NCBI GenBank assembly: GCA_021372495.1
Contig: JAJFUF010000045.1
Coordinates: 1-64,000, forward strand
Length of the DNA stretch: 64,000 nucleotides
Source: Lysobacteraceae bacterium
GTDB lineage: Bacteria; Pseudomonadota; Gammaproteobacteria; Xanthomonadales; Rhodanobacteraceae
Direction: 5' to 3'
The position numbers and the translations under genes were made by a program. Below the pieces are notes generated by a model. The model was not told the origin of the DNA. It worked only from the letters and a program-made list of their open reading frames with translations, and did not search any database. Each line of letters starts with the position of its first letter. The stretch's first letter is position 1. Below are positions 17,489-25,022 of the stretch, piece by piece.

Positions 17489-19756
17489 TCAGCGCGGGTT
17501 GCCGCGGTCGCGGCGGTCGCCGCCATGGTCCTCGTCGCGCGTGCGTTTGCCGTGCGGCTGCGCCGGCGGCGCGTCGCGCGGCTGCGGCGCGGCTGTGGGC
17601 GCGCGCGGGGCAGGCTGCGGCGGCGCCTCGTAGCGCTGCGGCTGGCGGAACGTCTCGGCGCGCGGCGCCTGCGGCGGCGGCGCGCGCACCGGCGATGGCG
17701 CCTCGACGACGCTGCGCGGTTCGCGGAACGTGTCCGCGCGCGGCGCGGCGGTTCGCGGCGGTTCGCGCCACGCCTCGCTGCGCGGCGGCGTCGGCGCATC
17801 GCGCATGACCTCGCGCGGCGCGCGGTAGGCGCGCGGCATGTCCGCGCCGTCGCCGGCCGCATCGCGCGCCATCGGCGCGTCGTCGCGGCGCAGCGGCGGC
17901 CGCGACATCGCCTGCTCGCGCAGCGTGTTCGCGCGCTCCGCGCCGCGATCGTCCTGCGCACTCGGCGGGCTGTCCGGCAGGCGGCGCTGCGCCGGCAGGC
18001 CGCCGCCGGCCGCGCGCGGCGCGTAGCGCGCCGACGGCAGCTCGCCCTGCCGCTGCGCGTTGTCGCCGTCCGCGCGCGCGTCGCGCGGCGCCGGCGTCCG
18101 CACCGGCCCGCGGATCGCTACCGGCGCGCGCGTGTCGCGCAGGTCGTCGCGGCCGCGCTGCGCCGGCGCGTCCGGGCGCGCCAGCACCACGCGCGATGCG
18201 TCCGGCGTCGCGCTGCGCGGCGCCTGCACGCGCATCTGCCGCAACTGCGCGCGGTCCAGCGGTGCGCCGCCGTTGCGCTCGATCGCGGCGCGGCGCTCGG
18301 CGAACGCCGGCGCCGGCGGCGGCGGCGCTTCGCGCGCCACCACCGGGCGCTGGAACACGTTGCGCGGCGGCAGGCTGCCGCCGCTGACGCGGCCGCGCAC
18401 GCCGAGGCTGGCTTCGGTCGGCATGATCTGCGGACCACGGGCCAGCGGCGCGCGCGCGATGTCACCGGGGCGGATGTCGCGCACGCGCGCGCCACCCACC
18501 GGGCGGGCGCCGGCGAAGGTGTCGCGCGAGACCACGGTGACGGCGTGCGGCGCGCGCAGGTTCGGCGAGCGCGCGTAATCGTTGCGGCGGTCGGCCTGCA
18601 GGTTCACGTAGGTGTTGTTGATCACGGTCTTGTTGATCACCGTGACGTTGGTGACGTTGACGTTGGTGAAGTAGCGGCGGCCGCAGCGGTACGGCGGCAC
18701 GTAGACGTCGCGCGGACCGAGCGGGAACCAGCCGACCGGGCCGCCGCCGCCGAAGCCGATCGAGAGATTCCATCCCGAACCGCCGACGAAGGCGACCAGC
18801 GCCGGCGCGTACACCGGGCGCACGTAGCGCGGCCCCGGCGCCCAGCCCCAGCGGCTGTCGACGTAGACCCAGCGGCCGTAGTGGAACGGCGCGAAGCCCC
18901 ACGGCGCGTCGTCTACCCAGGTCCAACCCCACGGGTCGATCCAGGCCCAGTGGCCATAGCGGTAGGGCGCCCAGTCGTCGACCACGGTGGCCGGGAACCA
19001 GACGTGGCCGTACTCGCGGACCTCGGTCCAACTGCCGTAGTCGTCGAGGTCGTCGACGCCGACCACGTCGGCGGCGACGTAGCGCCGCGAGACGCTGTCG
19101 CCGATGCGGCGGTCGCGGTCGAAGCACCAGCGGTCGAACGCGTCCGGCTCGGGCAGGCCGGCGACGTCCACCCGCTGCAACTGCGGGTCGTCGAAGCGGT
19201 AGGACTGTCCGGCGCGCACCGGATGGTCGACGCCGCCCTGGCCGTAGACGGTGGCGTCGCCGTCGAACACGGTGACCATCGAGCCGTTGCCGTCGGGGGC
19301 GATGTCGACGCGGTATTCGCCGGGCCGCGTCACCACCAGGGCGAGCGTCGGCGTGTCGATCTCGTAGCGCTGCCCGGCGTCGATGCGGCCGACGCGCAGG
19401 TTGAGCGTGCCGCTGGACAACTCGACCTGGGCGACGTCGTCGTCGAGGGCGAGGAAATTGAAGGCGCTGCGCTGGCCGAGGCGCAACTGCGCGCCGCCCA
19501 GCTCCAGTACCGCCCGCGAGGCTTCGCCGCTGAGCAGGCGGTCGCCCTGCACGATCGGGCGGTTCAGGCTGACCTGGCCCCAGTCGTCGGCGCCGGACGG
19601 CGCGAAGCCGACGTCGCCATCGAGGTAGCTGAGGCGCGCCACGCGGTCGGGCGGATCGATGTCCGTATCGATCTGCGCCCGCGCCGGCATCGCGGTCAGC
19701 GCGAGCGCGCACAGCGCGCCGTACCAGGCCATCCGCAGCACAGACATCGCGTTCAT
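17489..19756 (-). CDS. Secreted FecR-domain/DUF6600 protein with Trp-Gly repeats
   Basis: A 755-residue exported protein. A signal peptide covers residues about 1-28 (MAWYGALCALALTAMPARA). A FecR-like domain follows (about 40-200, with GDRLLSGEASRAVLEL and the YEIDTPTLALVVTRPGEYRV stretch). Next come four or five tandem aromatic repeats of the W-x-P/YGxW kind (about 240-340, for example YGHWAWIDPWGWTWVDD), the DUF6600 hallmark. The last 370 residues are an Arg/Pro/Ala-rich, probably disordered tail with ERRAAIERNGG-like segments. Family function is unknown; FecR domains suggest an envelope sensing or binding role. A GGAGG lies only 4 nt from this ATG; a second ATG nine nt on is possible. Confidence 0.8.
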   Translation of the reverse strand: MNAMSVLRMAWYGALCALALTAMPARAQIDTDIDPPDRVARLSYLDGDVGFAPSGADDWGQVSLNRPIVQGDRLLSGEASRAVLELGGAQLRLGQRSAFNFLALDDDVAQVELSSGTLNLRVGRIDAGQRYEIDTPTLALVVTRPGEYRVDIAPDGNGSMVTVFDGDATVYGQGGVDHPVRAGQSYRFDDPQLQRVDVAGLPEPDAFDRWCFDRDRRIGDSVSRRYVAADVVGVDDLDDYGSWTEVREYGHVWFPATVVDDWAPYRYGHWAWIDPWGWTWVDDAPWGFAPFHYGRWVYVDSRWGWAPGPRYVRPVYAPALVAFVGGSGWNLSIGFGGGGPVGWFPLGPRDVYVPPYRCGRRYFTNVNVTNVTVINKTVINNTYVNLQADRRNDYARSPNLRAPHAVTVVSRDTFAGARPVGGARVRDIRPGDIARAPLARGPQIMPTEASLGVRGRVSGGSLPPRNVFQRPVVAREAPPPPAPAFAERRAAIERNGGAPLDRAQLRQMRVQAPRSATPDASRVVLARPDAPAQRGRDDLRDTRAPVAIRGPVRTPAPRDARADGDNAQRQGELPSARYAPRAAGGGLPAQRRLPDSPPSAQDDRGAERANTLREQAMSRPPLRRDDAPMARDAAGDGADMPRAYRAPREVMRDAPTPPRSEAWREPPRTAAPRADTFREPRSVVEAPSPVRAPPPQAPRAETFRQPQRYEAPPQPAPRAPTAAPQPRDAPPAQPHGKRTRDEDHGGDRRDRGNPR

Positions 19757-19923
19757 ATCGCCTCCGTAGGCCGCCCGGCGCACGGGCGCGGGGACGGGCC
19801 GGGTCGGGCGCGGTCGCGCCGGGGTCCGGCGACGCCATCACAGCGCAGCCGCGCTGAATGCGGACTGGACGGCGCCACGCCGCCACGCCGGCGTTCAGCC
19901 CGCGTCGCCGGCCGCGCGGCGCG

Positions 19924-19952
19924 TTGCCAGCGGCAGGGGCTGTGGCTAACAT
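19924..19952 (+). promoter_or_regulatory. Sigma-70 promoter of tRNA-Gly
   Basis: TTGCCA at 19924-19929 and TAACAT at 19947-19952 are 17 bp apart, which would start transcription about 5 nt before the tRNA. Confidence 0.55.
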
Positions 19953-19962
19953 CGCCGGGCCG

Positions 19963-20036
19963 GCGGGTGTAGCTCAATGGTAGAGCTGTAGCTTCCCAAG
20001 CTACTGACGAGGGTTCGATTCCCTTCACCCGCTCCA
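19963..20036 (+). tRNA. tRNA-Gly (anticodon CCC)
   Basis: The 74-nt gene folds as a cloverleaf. The acceptor stem is GCGGGTG with CACCCGC, the D-arm is AGCTCAATGGTAGAGCT, the anticodon stem GTAGC/GCTAC closes the seven-base loop TTCCCAA (anticodon CCC, reading GGG), and the T-arm is AGGGTTCGATTCCCT. The discriminator is T and CCA is encoded at 20034-20036. It lies between a divergent secreted-protein gene and rimK; no integrase or repeated 3' end shows an integration event. Confidence 0.97.
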
Positions 20037-20103
20037 CCCCCTTCCTGTCACGCATCGGCGACCGGCGGCAGCGGCGCGACGGCACGCCGTTTCCGGAGCG
20101 CGC

Positions 20104-20985
20104 ATGAAGATCGCCATCCTCTCGCGCAATCCGCGCCTGCATTCCACCGCGCGCCTGGTCGAGGCGGCACGCTCGCGCGGTCACGTCGCGCGCGTGCTGG
20201 ATCCGTTGCGCTGCTATATGCGCATCGCGCCCGGCGCGTTCGCGGTGCACTACAAGGGGCGCGAGCTGACCGGTTTCGATGCGGTCGTCCCGCGCATCGG
20301 CGCCTCGATCACTTTCTACGGCACCGCGGTGGTGCGCCAGTTCGAGCTGATGGGCGTGTACACGCCGAACGGCTCGGACGCGATCCTGCGCGCGCGCGAC
20401 AAGCTGCGCTGCCTGCAGTTGCTGGCCGGCGAGGGCCTCGGCATGCCGACCACGGTGTTCGGCGACAACCCCGACGACACCGCCGACCTGCTGGCGATGC
20501 TGGGCGAGCCGCCGCACGTGATCAAGCTGAACGAGGGCGCGCAGGGGCAGGGCGTGGTGCTGGCCGAGAAGCGCTCCGCCTCGCAGAGCGTGATCGAGGC
20601 GTTCCGCGGCATGTACGCCAATTTCCTGGTGCAGGAATTCATACGCGAGGCCAACGGCCGCGACCTGCGCTGTTTCGTGGTCGGCGGCAAGGTGGTCGCG
20701 GCGATGCAGCGCGAGGCTTCGCCGGGCGACTTCCGCTCCAACCTGCACCGCGGCGGCAGCGGCACGCGGGTGCGCCTGAGCGCCGCCGAGCGCGCCATCG
20801 CGCTGCGCGCCGCCGAGGTGCTGGGGCTGGAGGTGGCGGGGGTCGACCTGCTGCGCTCGGCGCGCGGCCCGCTGGTGCTCGAGGTCAACGCCTCGCCCGG
20901 CCTGGAAGGCATCGAGGCCGTCACCGGGGTGGACGTGGCCGGGGCGATCGTGGCCTACCTGGAGCGGCGGGTGGGCGGCGCGTGA
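20104..20985 (+). CDS. rimK: RimK, ribosomal protein S6 glutamate ligase
   Basis: A 293-residue ATP-grasp ligase of E. coli RimK length. It begins [21 protein letters not shown], the typical RimK opening. The ATP-grasp core contains [20 protein letters not shown], the [25 protein letters not shown] segment, and the metal/phosphate site [13 protein letters not shown] near the end. RimK adds glutamates to the C-terminus of ribosomal protein S6 and also makes poly-alpha-glutamate. The tRNA-Gly gene stands 67 nt upstream. The zinc-protease partner RimB often encoded nearby is not seen here. Confidence 0.95.
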   Translation: MKIAILSRNPRLHSTARLVEAARSRGHVARVLDPLRCYMRIAPGAFAVHYKGRELTGFDAVVPRIGASITFYGTAVVRQFELMGVYTPNGSDAILRARDKLRCLQLLAGEGLGMPTTVFGDNPDDTADLLAMLGEPPHVIKLNEGAQGQGVVLAEKRSASQSVIEAFRGMYANFLVQEFIREANGRDLRCFVVGGKVVAAMQREASPGDFRSNLHRGGSGTRVRLSAAERAIALRAAEVLGLEVAGVDLLRSARGPLVLEVNASPGLEGIEAVTGVDVAGAIVAYLERRVGGA

Positions 20986-21014
20986 CGACGAAACGAGTAG
21001 TACGAAGGTCATCG

Positions 21015-21044
21015 TTGACAGCGTCCATGGCCTGTGCCTAGGAT
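21015..21044 (+). promoter_or_regulatory. Sigma-70 promoter with perfect -35
   Basis: TTGACA at 21015-21020 and TAGGAT at 21039-21044 are 18 bp apart. The transcript would start near 21051 with a leader of about 60 nt before the ATG at 21111. It is one of the best matches to the sigma-70 consensus in the window. Confidence 0.75.
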
Positions 21045-21110
21045 CGGCCCGACGACGCTGGCGGTGGGCGCGGCGTCCGCTTTCAATTACCGGGATCAAG
21101 GGGATTGGTC

Positions 21111-21596
21111 ATGAAATTCGGCAAGGTCTTCGCTCTCTTCGGTGTGCTGGCGGCGCTGCAGATCGGCAGCGTGTTCGCCGCGGACAAGATCGATGTGGTG
21201 GTCAAGGGCGACACCAAGGACAACTTCGAGGCGGTCGCCGCCGCCGTGCGCAAGCAGATGGAGCCGGGCGGGTATTACCAGTACATCCACGGCGACGAGC
21301 GCGGGTTGGTCGAGGAAAAGCTGAACGACATGGCGGCGCTGTTCGAGAATCACCCCACGATCGACCAGATGAGCGCAGACCAAAAGCGCCAGCTCGCGGA
21401 CGACCAGGAGGCGATCAACGCGACCCTGACGCAGAGGGACAGCAGGCGCAAGGTCTGCGAGAACGTCCGGCCGACAGGTTCGAACATCTCCCGCAGGGTT
21501 TGCAGGACTTACGGCGAGATCGAAAGTGAGCGGCAGGACGCGCGGCGATTCATGCAGGACGTCAGCAACTCGCCGCAGTTGCAAAAGGGAGGGTGA
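21111..21596 (+). CDS. Secreted small hypothetical protein
   Basis: A 161-residue protein I cannot assign. A clear signal peptide (MKFGKVFALFGVLAALQIGS, then VFA and cleavage before ADK) exports it. The mature part is strongly charged and helical. It has KGDTKDNFEAVAAAVRKQMEPGGYY near the start, a Cys in KVCENVRPTGSNISRRVCRT that could pair with the second Cys twelve residues on, and a QKGG end. Short secreted proteins of this pattern (two nearby Cys and a TGSNISRRVC-like stretch) recur in Lysobacterales with no known function. It has a strong promoter of its own and the AT/AG composition of its middle part is lower in GC than its neighbours. Confidence 0.75.
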   Translation: MKFGKVFALFGVLAALQIGSVFAADKIDVVVKGDTKDNFEAVAAAVRKQMEPGGYYQYIHGDERGLVEEKLNDMAALFENHPTIDQMSADQKRQLADDQEAINATLTQRDSRRKVCENVRPTGSNISRRVCRTYGEIESERQDARRFMQDVSNSPQLQKGG

Positions 21597-21728
21597 AAAG
21601 CGTTATCCAGCTCCGGACACACCTCCGAACGGGAAGAACCAGACGGGCAACCGACGGGTCCAAGGCGCCAACGTCCCCACGCATGCAGTATCGTGCGCCG
21701 GCCGGCATCGCATACCCGAGGAGCGAGC

Positions 21729-22127
21729 GTGAAAGCACGACCTGATCGGGGTTTGCCCAAGCCCACAGAGGCCGAGCTGGATATCCTGCGCGTGCTCTGG
21801 GACCGTGGTCCGTGCACGGTTCGGGAAGTCCATGAGGCGCTCTACCGCGACCATGGCGCCGGTTATACGACCGCGCTGAAGCTGCTGCAGGTGATGCACG
21901 GCAAGGGACTGGTCGTGCGCGACGACTCCCAGCGCGCGCACGTGTTCCGCGCCGCGCTCAGCAAGGAGCGCACCCAGAAGCGCTTCCTGGCCGACATCGT
22001 GCAGCGCGTGTTCGACGGATCTTCCTCGCAGCTGGTGCTGCATGCCTTGGGCAGCCAGCAGGCGACGCGGGCGGAGATCGACGAGATCCGCGGCCTGCTG
22101 GACCGGCTGGACGAGGAGGCGAAGTGA
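21729..22127 (+). CDS. BlaI/MecI-family repressor
   Basis: A 132-residue penicillinase-repressor-type winged helix. It contains PTEAELDILRVLWDRGPCTV and the recognition part YTTALKLLQVMHGKGLVVRD, followed by a helical dimerisation tail. In BlaI/MecI the repressor is cleaved or released after its membrane partner senses a signal. The start is a GTG with GAGGAGCGAGC upstream. Its TGA overlaps the ATG of the next gene (TGATG), which encodes the BlaR1-like partner, so the pair is an operon. No beta-lactamase lies nearby; the regulon is unknown. Confidence 0.92.
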   Translation: MKARPDRGLPKPTEAELDILRVLWDRGPCTVREVHEALYRDHGAGYTTALKLLQVMHGKGLVVRDDSQRAHVFRAALSKERTQKRFLADIVQRVFDGSSSQLVLHALGSQQATRAEIDEIRGLLDRLDEEAK

Positions 22128-23905
22128 TGGACGCGCTGGTCGCGCCGTTCGCCGATGCCGTGCGCGTGCTTGGCTGGACCCTGCTGCACTTCTTGTGGCA
22201 GGGCGCCGTCGTCGGAATCCTGTACGCGCTTGTTCGCACGCGCGTCCCGCGCGGACGCGCGCGCTACGCGCTCGGCCTTGCCGCGCTGGTCGTGCTGGCA
22301 CTCTGCCCGCTGCTGACCGGCTGGCGGCTGCTCGGCGGCGCCGGCGATGCGGTTGCCGCGACGGACGCGATGGCGTGGGTCGATGGCGCGGCCGTCATCG
22401 ACGCGGTGCCCGCGGCGATCGCCTGGCGTGGCCTGTTGGGCGCGGCGCTGCCGTGGCTGGTCGTGCTGTGGGCGGTCGGCGTGCTGCTGCTGACCCTGCG
22501 CGCCTGGCTGCACTGGCACCAGATCAAGCGTCTGCTGCGCGAAGCCTCGCCGCTGCCGGCGTGGGAGGCGCGCCTGCGCGAACTGAGCCGGCGACTCGGC
22601 CTGCGACGGCGCGTGCGGCTGCTGTGCTCGCGACGCGTCGCCACGCCCACGCTGATCGGTTGGCTGCGGCCGGTGATCCTGCTGCCGGCCGCGGTCGCGC
22701 TCGGTTTTCCGGTCGCCCAGGTCGAGCTGATCCTGGCCCACGAGCTTGGCCACGTCCGCCGCTGGGACCATCTCGCCAACCTGTTCCAGTTGGTGCTGGA
22801 AATCGTGCTGTTCTACCACCCCGTGGTGCACTGGATTTCGCGGGACGTGCGCAACGAGCGCGAGATCTGCTGCGACGAACTGGTGCTCGACGTGACCGGC
22901 GGCAGCCGCCGCGTGTACGTCGAGGCGCTGGCCGATCTCGAGGGCTTGCGCGACGGCCACCACGGGCTGGTGCTGGCGGCGAGCGGCGGCGTGCTGGTCG
23001 AGCGCGTGCGCCGCATCGCCGGCATGCCGATGGCCGGGGGCGCGGTGCGCCCGCAGGCGCGATTCGTGGTCGGGCTGCTGGCGGCGCTGCTGGCCGCGAC
23101 CGCCGCCCATTACCAGCTTGCGCGGCTCGACCAGGCGCGCCTGGCCGGCATCACGGCGGCCATCGCGCGCATGCGCGCGGTGCTGGCGCCGCAGCTCGCG
23201 CCGCCCGTTACGGTCGTCGACGGCAAGATCGCCGATCTCGTGCCGAGATCGCTGCCGTTGCCGCGCCTGCGCCTGCCGGCGCTGCAGAGCATTGCTGCAG
23301 ATGCGGCTCCGCTGCCATCGAAGGCGCTGCCGGTCGCCGCGTCGCCCGCCGCGTCGCCCTCCGCGCCGCCGTCCATGGCGCCCACGGCCGCCGTCCACAT
23401 CGCGTCGGCCGCGTCGCCGCTGTCCGTCGACACGCCGGCGTCGGTCGCGGCCGGTGCTTCCGTGCGCGTGGCGCCGGCACCCCTGTACCTGGCGCGGCCG
23501 GCGTATCCCGAGGACGCGCTCGCCAGAGGCGTCGAGGGCGAGGTCGAGTTCGAGTTCGCGCTTGCCGAAGACGGCACGGTGCGCGACGTGCGCGTGGTCG
23601 AAGCGAGCCCGCGGGGGCAGTTCGAGGCCGCTGCGCGGCGCGCGCTGGAGCGTTCGCGGTTCTCGCCGTCGGCTTCGGCCGCCGCCGGGCAGCGCTATCG
23701 CCGGACGTTCGTGTTCAGCCTGCGCCCGCAGGCCGCGCCGCGGTCCGAACAGTCTCAGATGTCCACCCGCGGCGAGGGGGAGGCGCAGAGCGGCTGCCGC
23801 GTCGTCACCGGCTCGCACATCTGCCGGCGCCCCGACGACTTCGGTCCGGCGTTCCAGCCGGAGGTTTACGGCGCCGCACGTGGGATGCCGGTGACCCAGC
23901 CCTAA
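22127..23905 (+). CDS. BlaR1/MecR1-like M56 metallopeptidase fused to TonB C-terminal domain
   Basis: A 592-residue membrane protein. Four hydrophobic helices in the first 240 residues (about 14-36, 47-68, 103-126 and one near 220) frame the M56 protease. The zinc site HELGH is at 205-209, with the third-ligand region ERE(I)CCDELVLDV near 243-256. Another helix lies near 305-323. Instead of the penicillin-binding sensor of true BlaR1, the periplasmic part is a Pro/Ala/Ser linker and then a TonB C-terminal fold (about 450-545: RPAYPEDALARGVEGEVEFE to RRTFVFSLRP). The last 45 residues carry two Cys. Hence it probably senses something other than beta-lactams through its TonB-like end, or it contacts outer-membrane receptors. 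Confidence 0.88.
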   Translation: MDALVAPFADAVRVLGWTLLHFLWQGAVVGILYALVRTRVPRGRARYALGLAALVVLALCPLLTGWRLLGGAGDAVAATDAMAWVDGAAVIDAVPAAIAWRGLLGAALPWLVVLWAVGVLLLTLRAWLHWHQIKRLLREASPLPAWEARLRELSRRLGLRRRVRLLCSRRVATPTLIGWLRPVILLPAAVALGFPVAQVELILAHELGHVRRWDHLANLFQLVLEIVLFYHPVVHWISRDVRNEREICCDELVLDVTGGSRRVYVEALADLEGLRDGHHGLVLAASGGVLVERVRRIAGMPMAGGAVRPQARFVVGLLAALLAATAAHYQLARLDQARLAGITAAIARMRAVLAPQLAPPVTVVDGKIADLVPRSLPLPRLRLPALQSIAADAAPLPSKALPVAASPAASPSAPPSMAPTAAVHIASAASPLSVDTPASVAAGASVRVAPAPLYLARPAYPEDALARGVEGEVEFEFALAEDGTVRDVRVVEASPRGQFEAAARRALERSRFSPSASAAAGQRYRRTFVFSLRPQAAPRSEQSQMSTRGEGEAQSGCRVVTGSHICRRPDDFGPAFQPEVYGAARGMPVTQP

Positions 23906-23938
23906 GCGGACGCGTTCCGCGCTTCGTCACGCCTTCAT

Positions 23939-23965
23939 GTGCCGGCCGCAGTCGCGGTCCGGCAC
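23939..23965 (+). terminator. Possible terminator hairpin after the BlaR1-like gene
   Basis: GTGCCGG and CCGGCAC form the outer stem, with a further CGC/GCG pairing inside. It stands 34 nt after the stop codon. There is no T-run after it, so Rho or read-through is possible. Confidence 0.4.
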
Positions 23966-24068
23966 GCGGGGCGTGCTGCTCGGAGTTCGAGTCCAGAACC
24001 CGCGTGACCGCGCGCACGGTTAACGAATCCGTGAACGCCGTTTAACGCCGATTTAAAGGCCCTCCCCC

Positions 24069-24074
24069 TATAAC
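24069..24074 (+). promoter_or_regulatory. -10 box before the candidate small RNA
   Basis: TATAAC stands in an AT-rich patch of an otherwise GC-rich gap. With a normal distance the transcript would start near 24081. No good -35 match exists at 16-18 bp, so an activator may be needed. Confidence 0.45.
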
Positions 24075-24080
24075 GATCCG

Positions 24081-24203
24081 CACTGTAGTCCTGCTCGACA
24101 CTCCTAGGTCAGGTCAGGTGACTGGCAGATTACGGTAATCGGGGCAGTAGCTTTAGGCCCGAGCGAGGTGGGTTCCCCCAATGGCACCTCCTCGGGCCTT
24201 TTT
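24081..24203 (+). ncRNA. Candidate small RNA with strong intrinsic terminator
   Basis: A segment of about 123 nt with no reading frame. It has the parts of a small RNA gene: a TATAAC box just upstream, a tandem AGGTC/AGGTC/AGGTG run near 24106-24121, a small hairpin GATTA-CGG-TAATC at 24128-24140, and a terminator. The terminator stem pairs AGGCCCGAG with CTCGGGCCT and GAGGTG with CACCTC with only one bulged C, has a loop containing CCCCC (24175-24179), and ends in TTTTTC. C-rich loops are known to be the target-binding part of some Xanthomonas small RNAs. It could instead be an attenuating leader of the response regulator gene 130 nt downstream, which is on the same strand. Confidence 0.6.
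24155..24203 (+). terminator. Intrinsic terminator of the candidate small RNA
   Basis: A 15-bp stem (24155-24170 with 24185-24199, one bulged C at 24164) is followed directly by a run of T. It is the only strong classical intrinsic terminator on the plus strand that I found in the window. Confidence 0.85.
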
Positions 24204-24332
24204 CTTTGCCCTGCGCCACCTTGCCCCCCTCCCGTCTGAAGTGCCGCTGGCCGCCGCGCAGCGTCGTCGGCCACGGCGGGCCCGAATCCCGTTAAGCTTT
24301 CGTCCCGGGCAGCGTCCCAAGGGAGCGCAGCG

Positions 24333-25022
24333 ATGCGAGTGCTGGTAATCGAGGACAACAACGACATCGCCACCAACATCGGCGACTACCTCGAGGACCG
24401 CGGGCACGTGGTGGACTTCGCCGGCGACGGCGTCACCGGCCTGCACCTCGCGGTGGTGCACGACTTCGACGTGATCGTGCTGGATCTGACCCTGCCGGGC
24501 ATGGACGGTCTCGAGGTCTGCCGCAAGCTGCGCCAGGAGGCGCACAAGCAGACCCCGGTGCTGATGCTGACCGCGCGCGACGCGCTGGAGCAGAAGCTGA
24601 CCGGCTTCGAGTCCGGCGCCGACGACTACATGACCAAGCCGTTCGCCCTGCAGGAACTGGGCGCGCGCCTGGAAGTGCTGGCGCGCCGCGGCAAGGGTCC
24701 GCAGAGCCGCGTGCTCAAGGTCGCCGACCTCACCTACAACCTCGATACCCTCACCGTCACCCGCGCCGGCCAGCCGATCCAGTTGAACCCGATCGGCCTG
24801 AAGCTGCTGCAGGCGCTGATGGAGGCCAGCCCCTCGGTGGTCACCCGCCAGGACCTGGAGCAGCGCGTGTGGGGCGAGGAACTGCCCGACAGCGATTCGC
24901 TGCGCGTGCACATCCACGGCTTGCGCGCTGCGATCGACAAGCCGTTCGACAAGCCGCTGATCCACACGCGCCACGGCATCGGATACCGCATGGTCGACCC
25001 GGATGCTGCAATCCCGGCGTAA
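24333..25022 (+). CDS. OmpR-family response regulator
   Basis: A 229-residue two-domain regulator. The receiver (about 1-118) has the acidic pocket IEDNND, phospho-acceptor Asp51 in VLDLTLPG, Thr in MLTARD and Lys in DDYMTKPF. The OmpR winged helix (about 130-222) has LNPIGLKLLQALMEASPSVVT and the closing VHIHGLRAAIDKPFDKPLIHTRHGIGYRM, typical of the class. GGGAG precedes the ATG. Its last 20 nt overlap the sensor gene, so the two are translated together. The candidate small RNA lies just upstream. Its regulon is unknown; the sensor helps little. Confidence 0.95.
   Translation: MRVLVIEDNNDIATNIGDYLEDRGHVVDFAGDGVTGLHLAVVHDFDVIVLDLTLPGMDGLEVCRKLRQEAHKQTPVLMLTARDALEQKLTGFESGADDYMTKPFALQELGARLEVLARRGKGPQSRVLKVADLTYNLDTLTVTRAGQPIQLNPIGLKLLQALMEASPSVVTRQDLEQRVWGEELPDSDSLRVHIHGLRAAIDKPFDKPLIHTRHGIGYRMVDPDAAIPA

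Noticed and set aside
19963..20036. tRNA-Gly as an integration site for a genomic island
   Set aside because: There is no integrase, no duplicated tRNA 3' end within the window, and the flanking genes look native.
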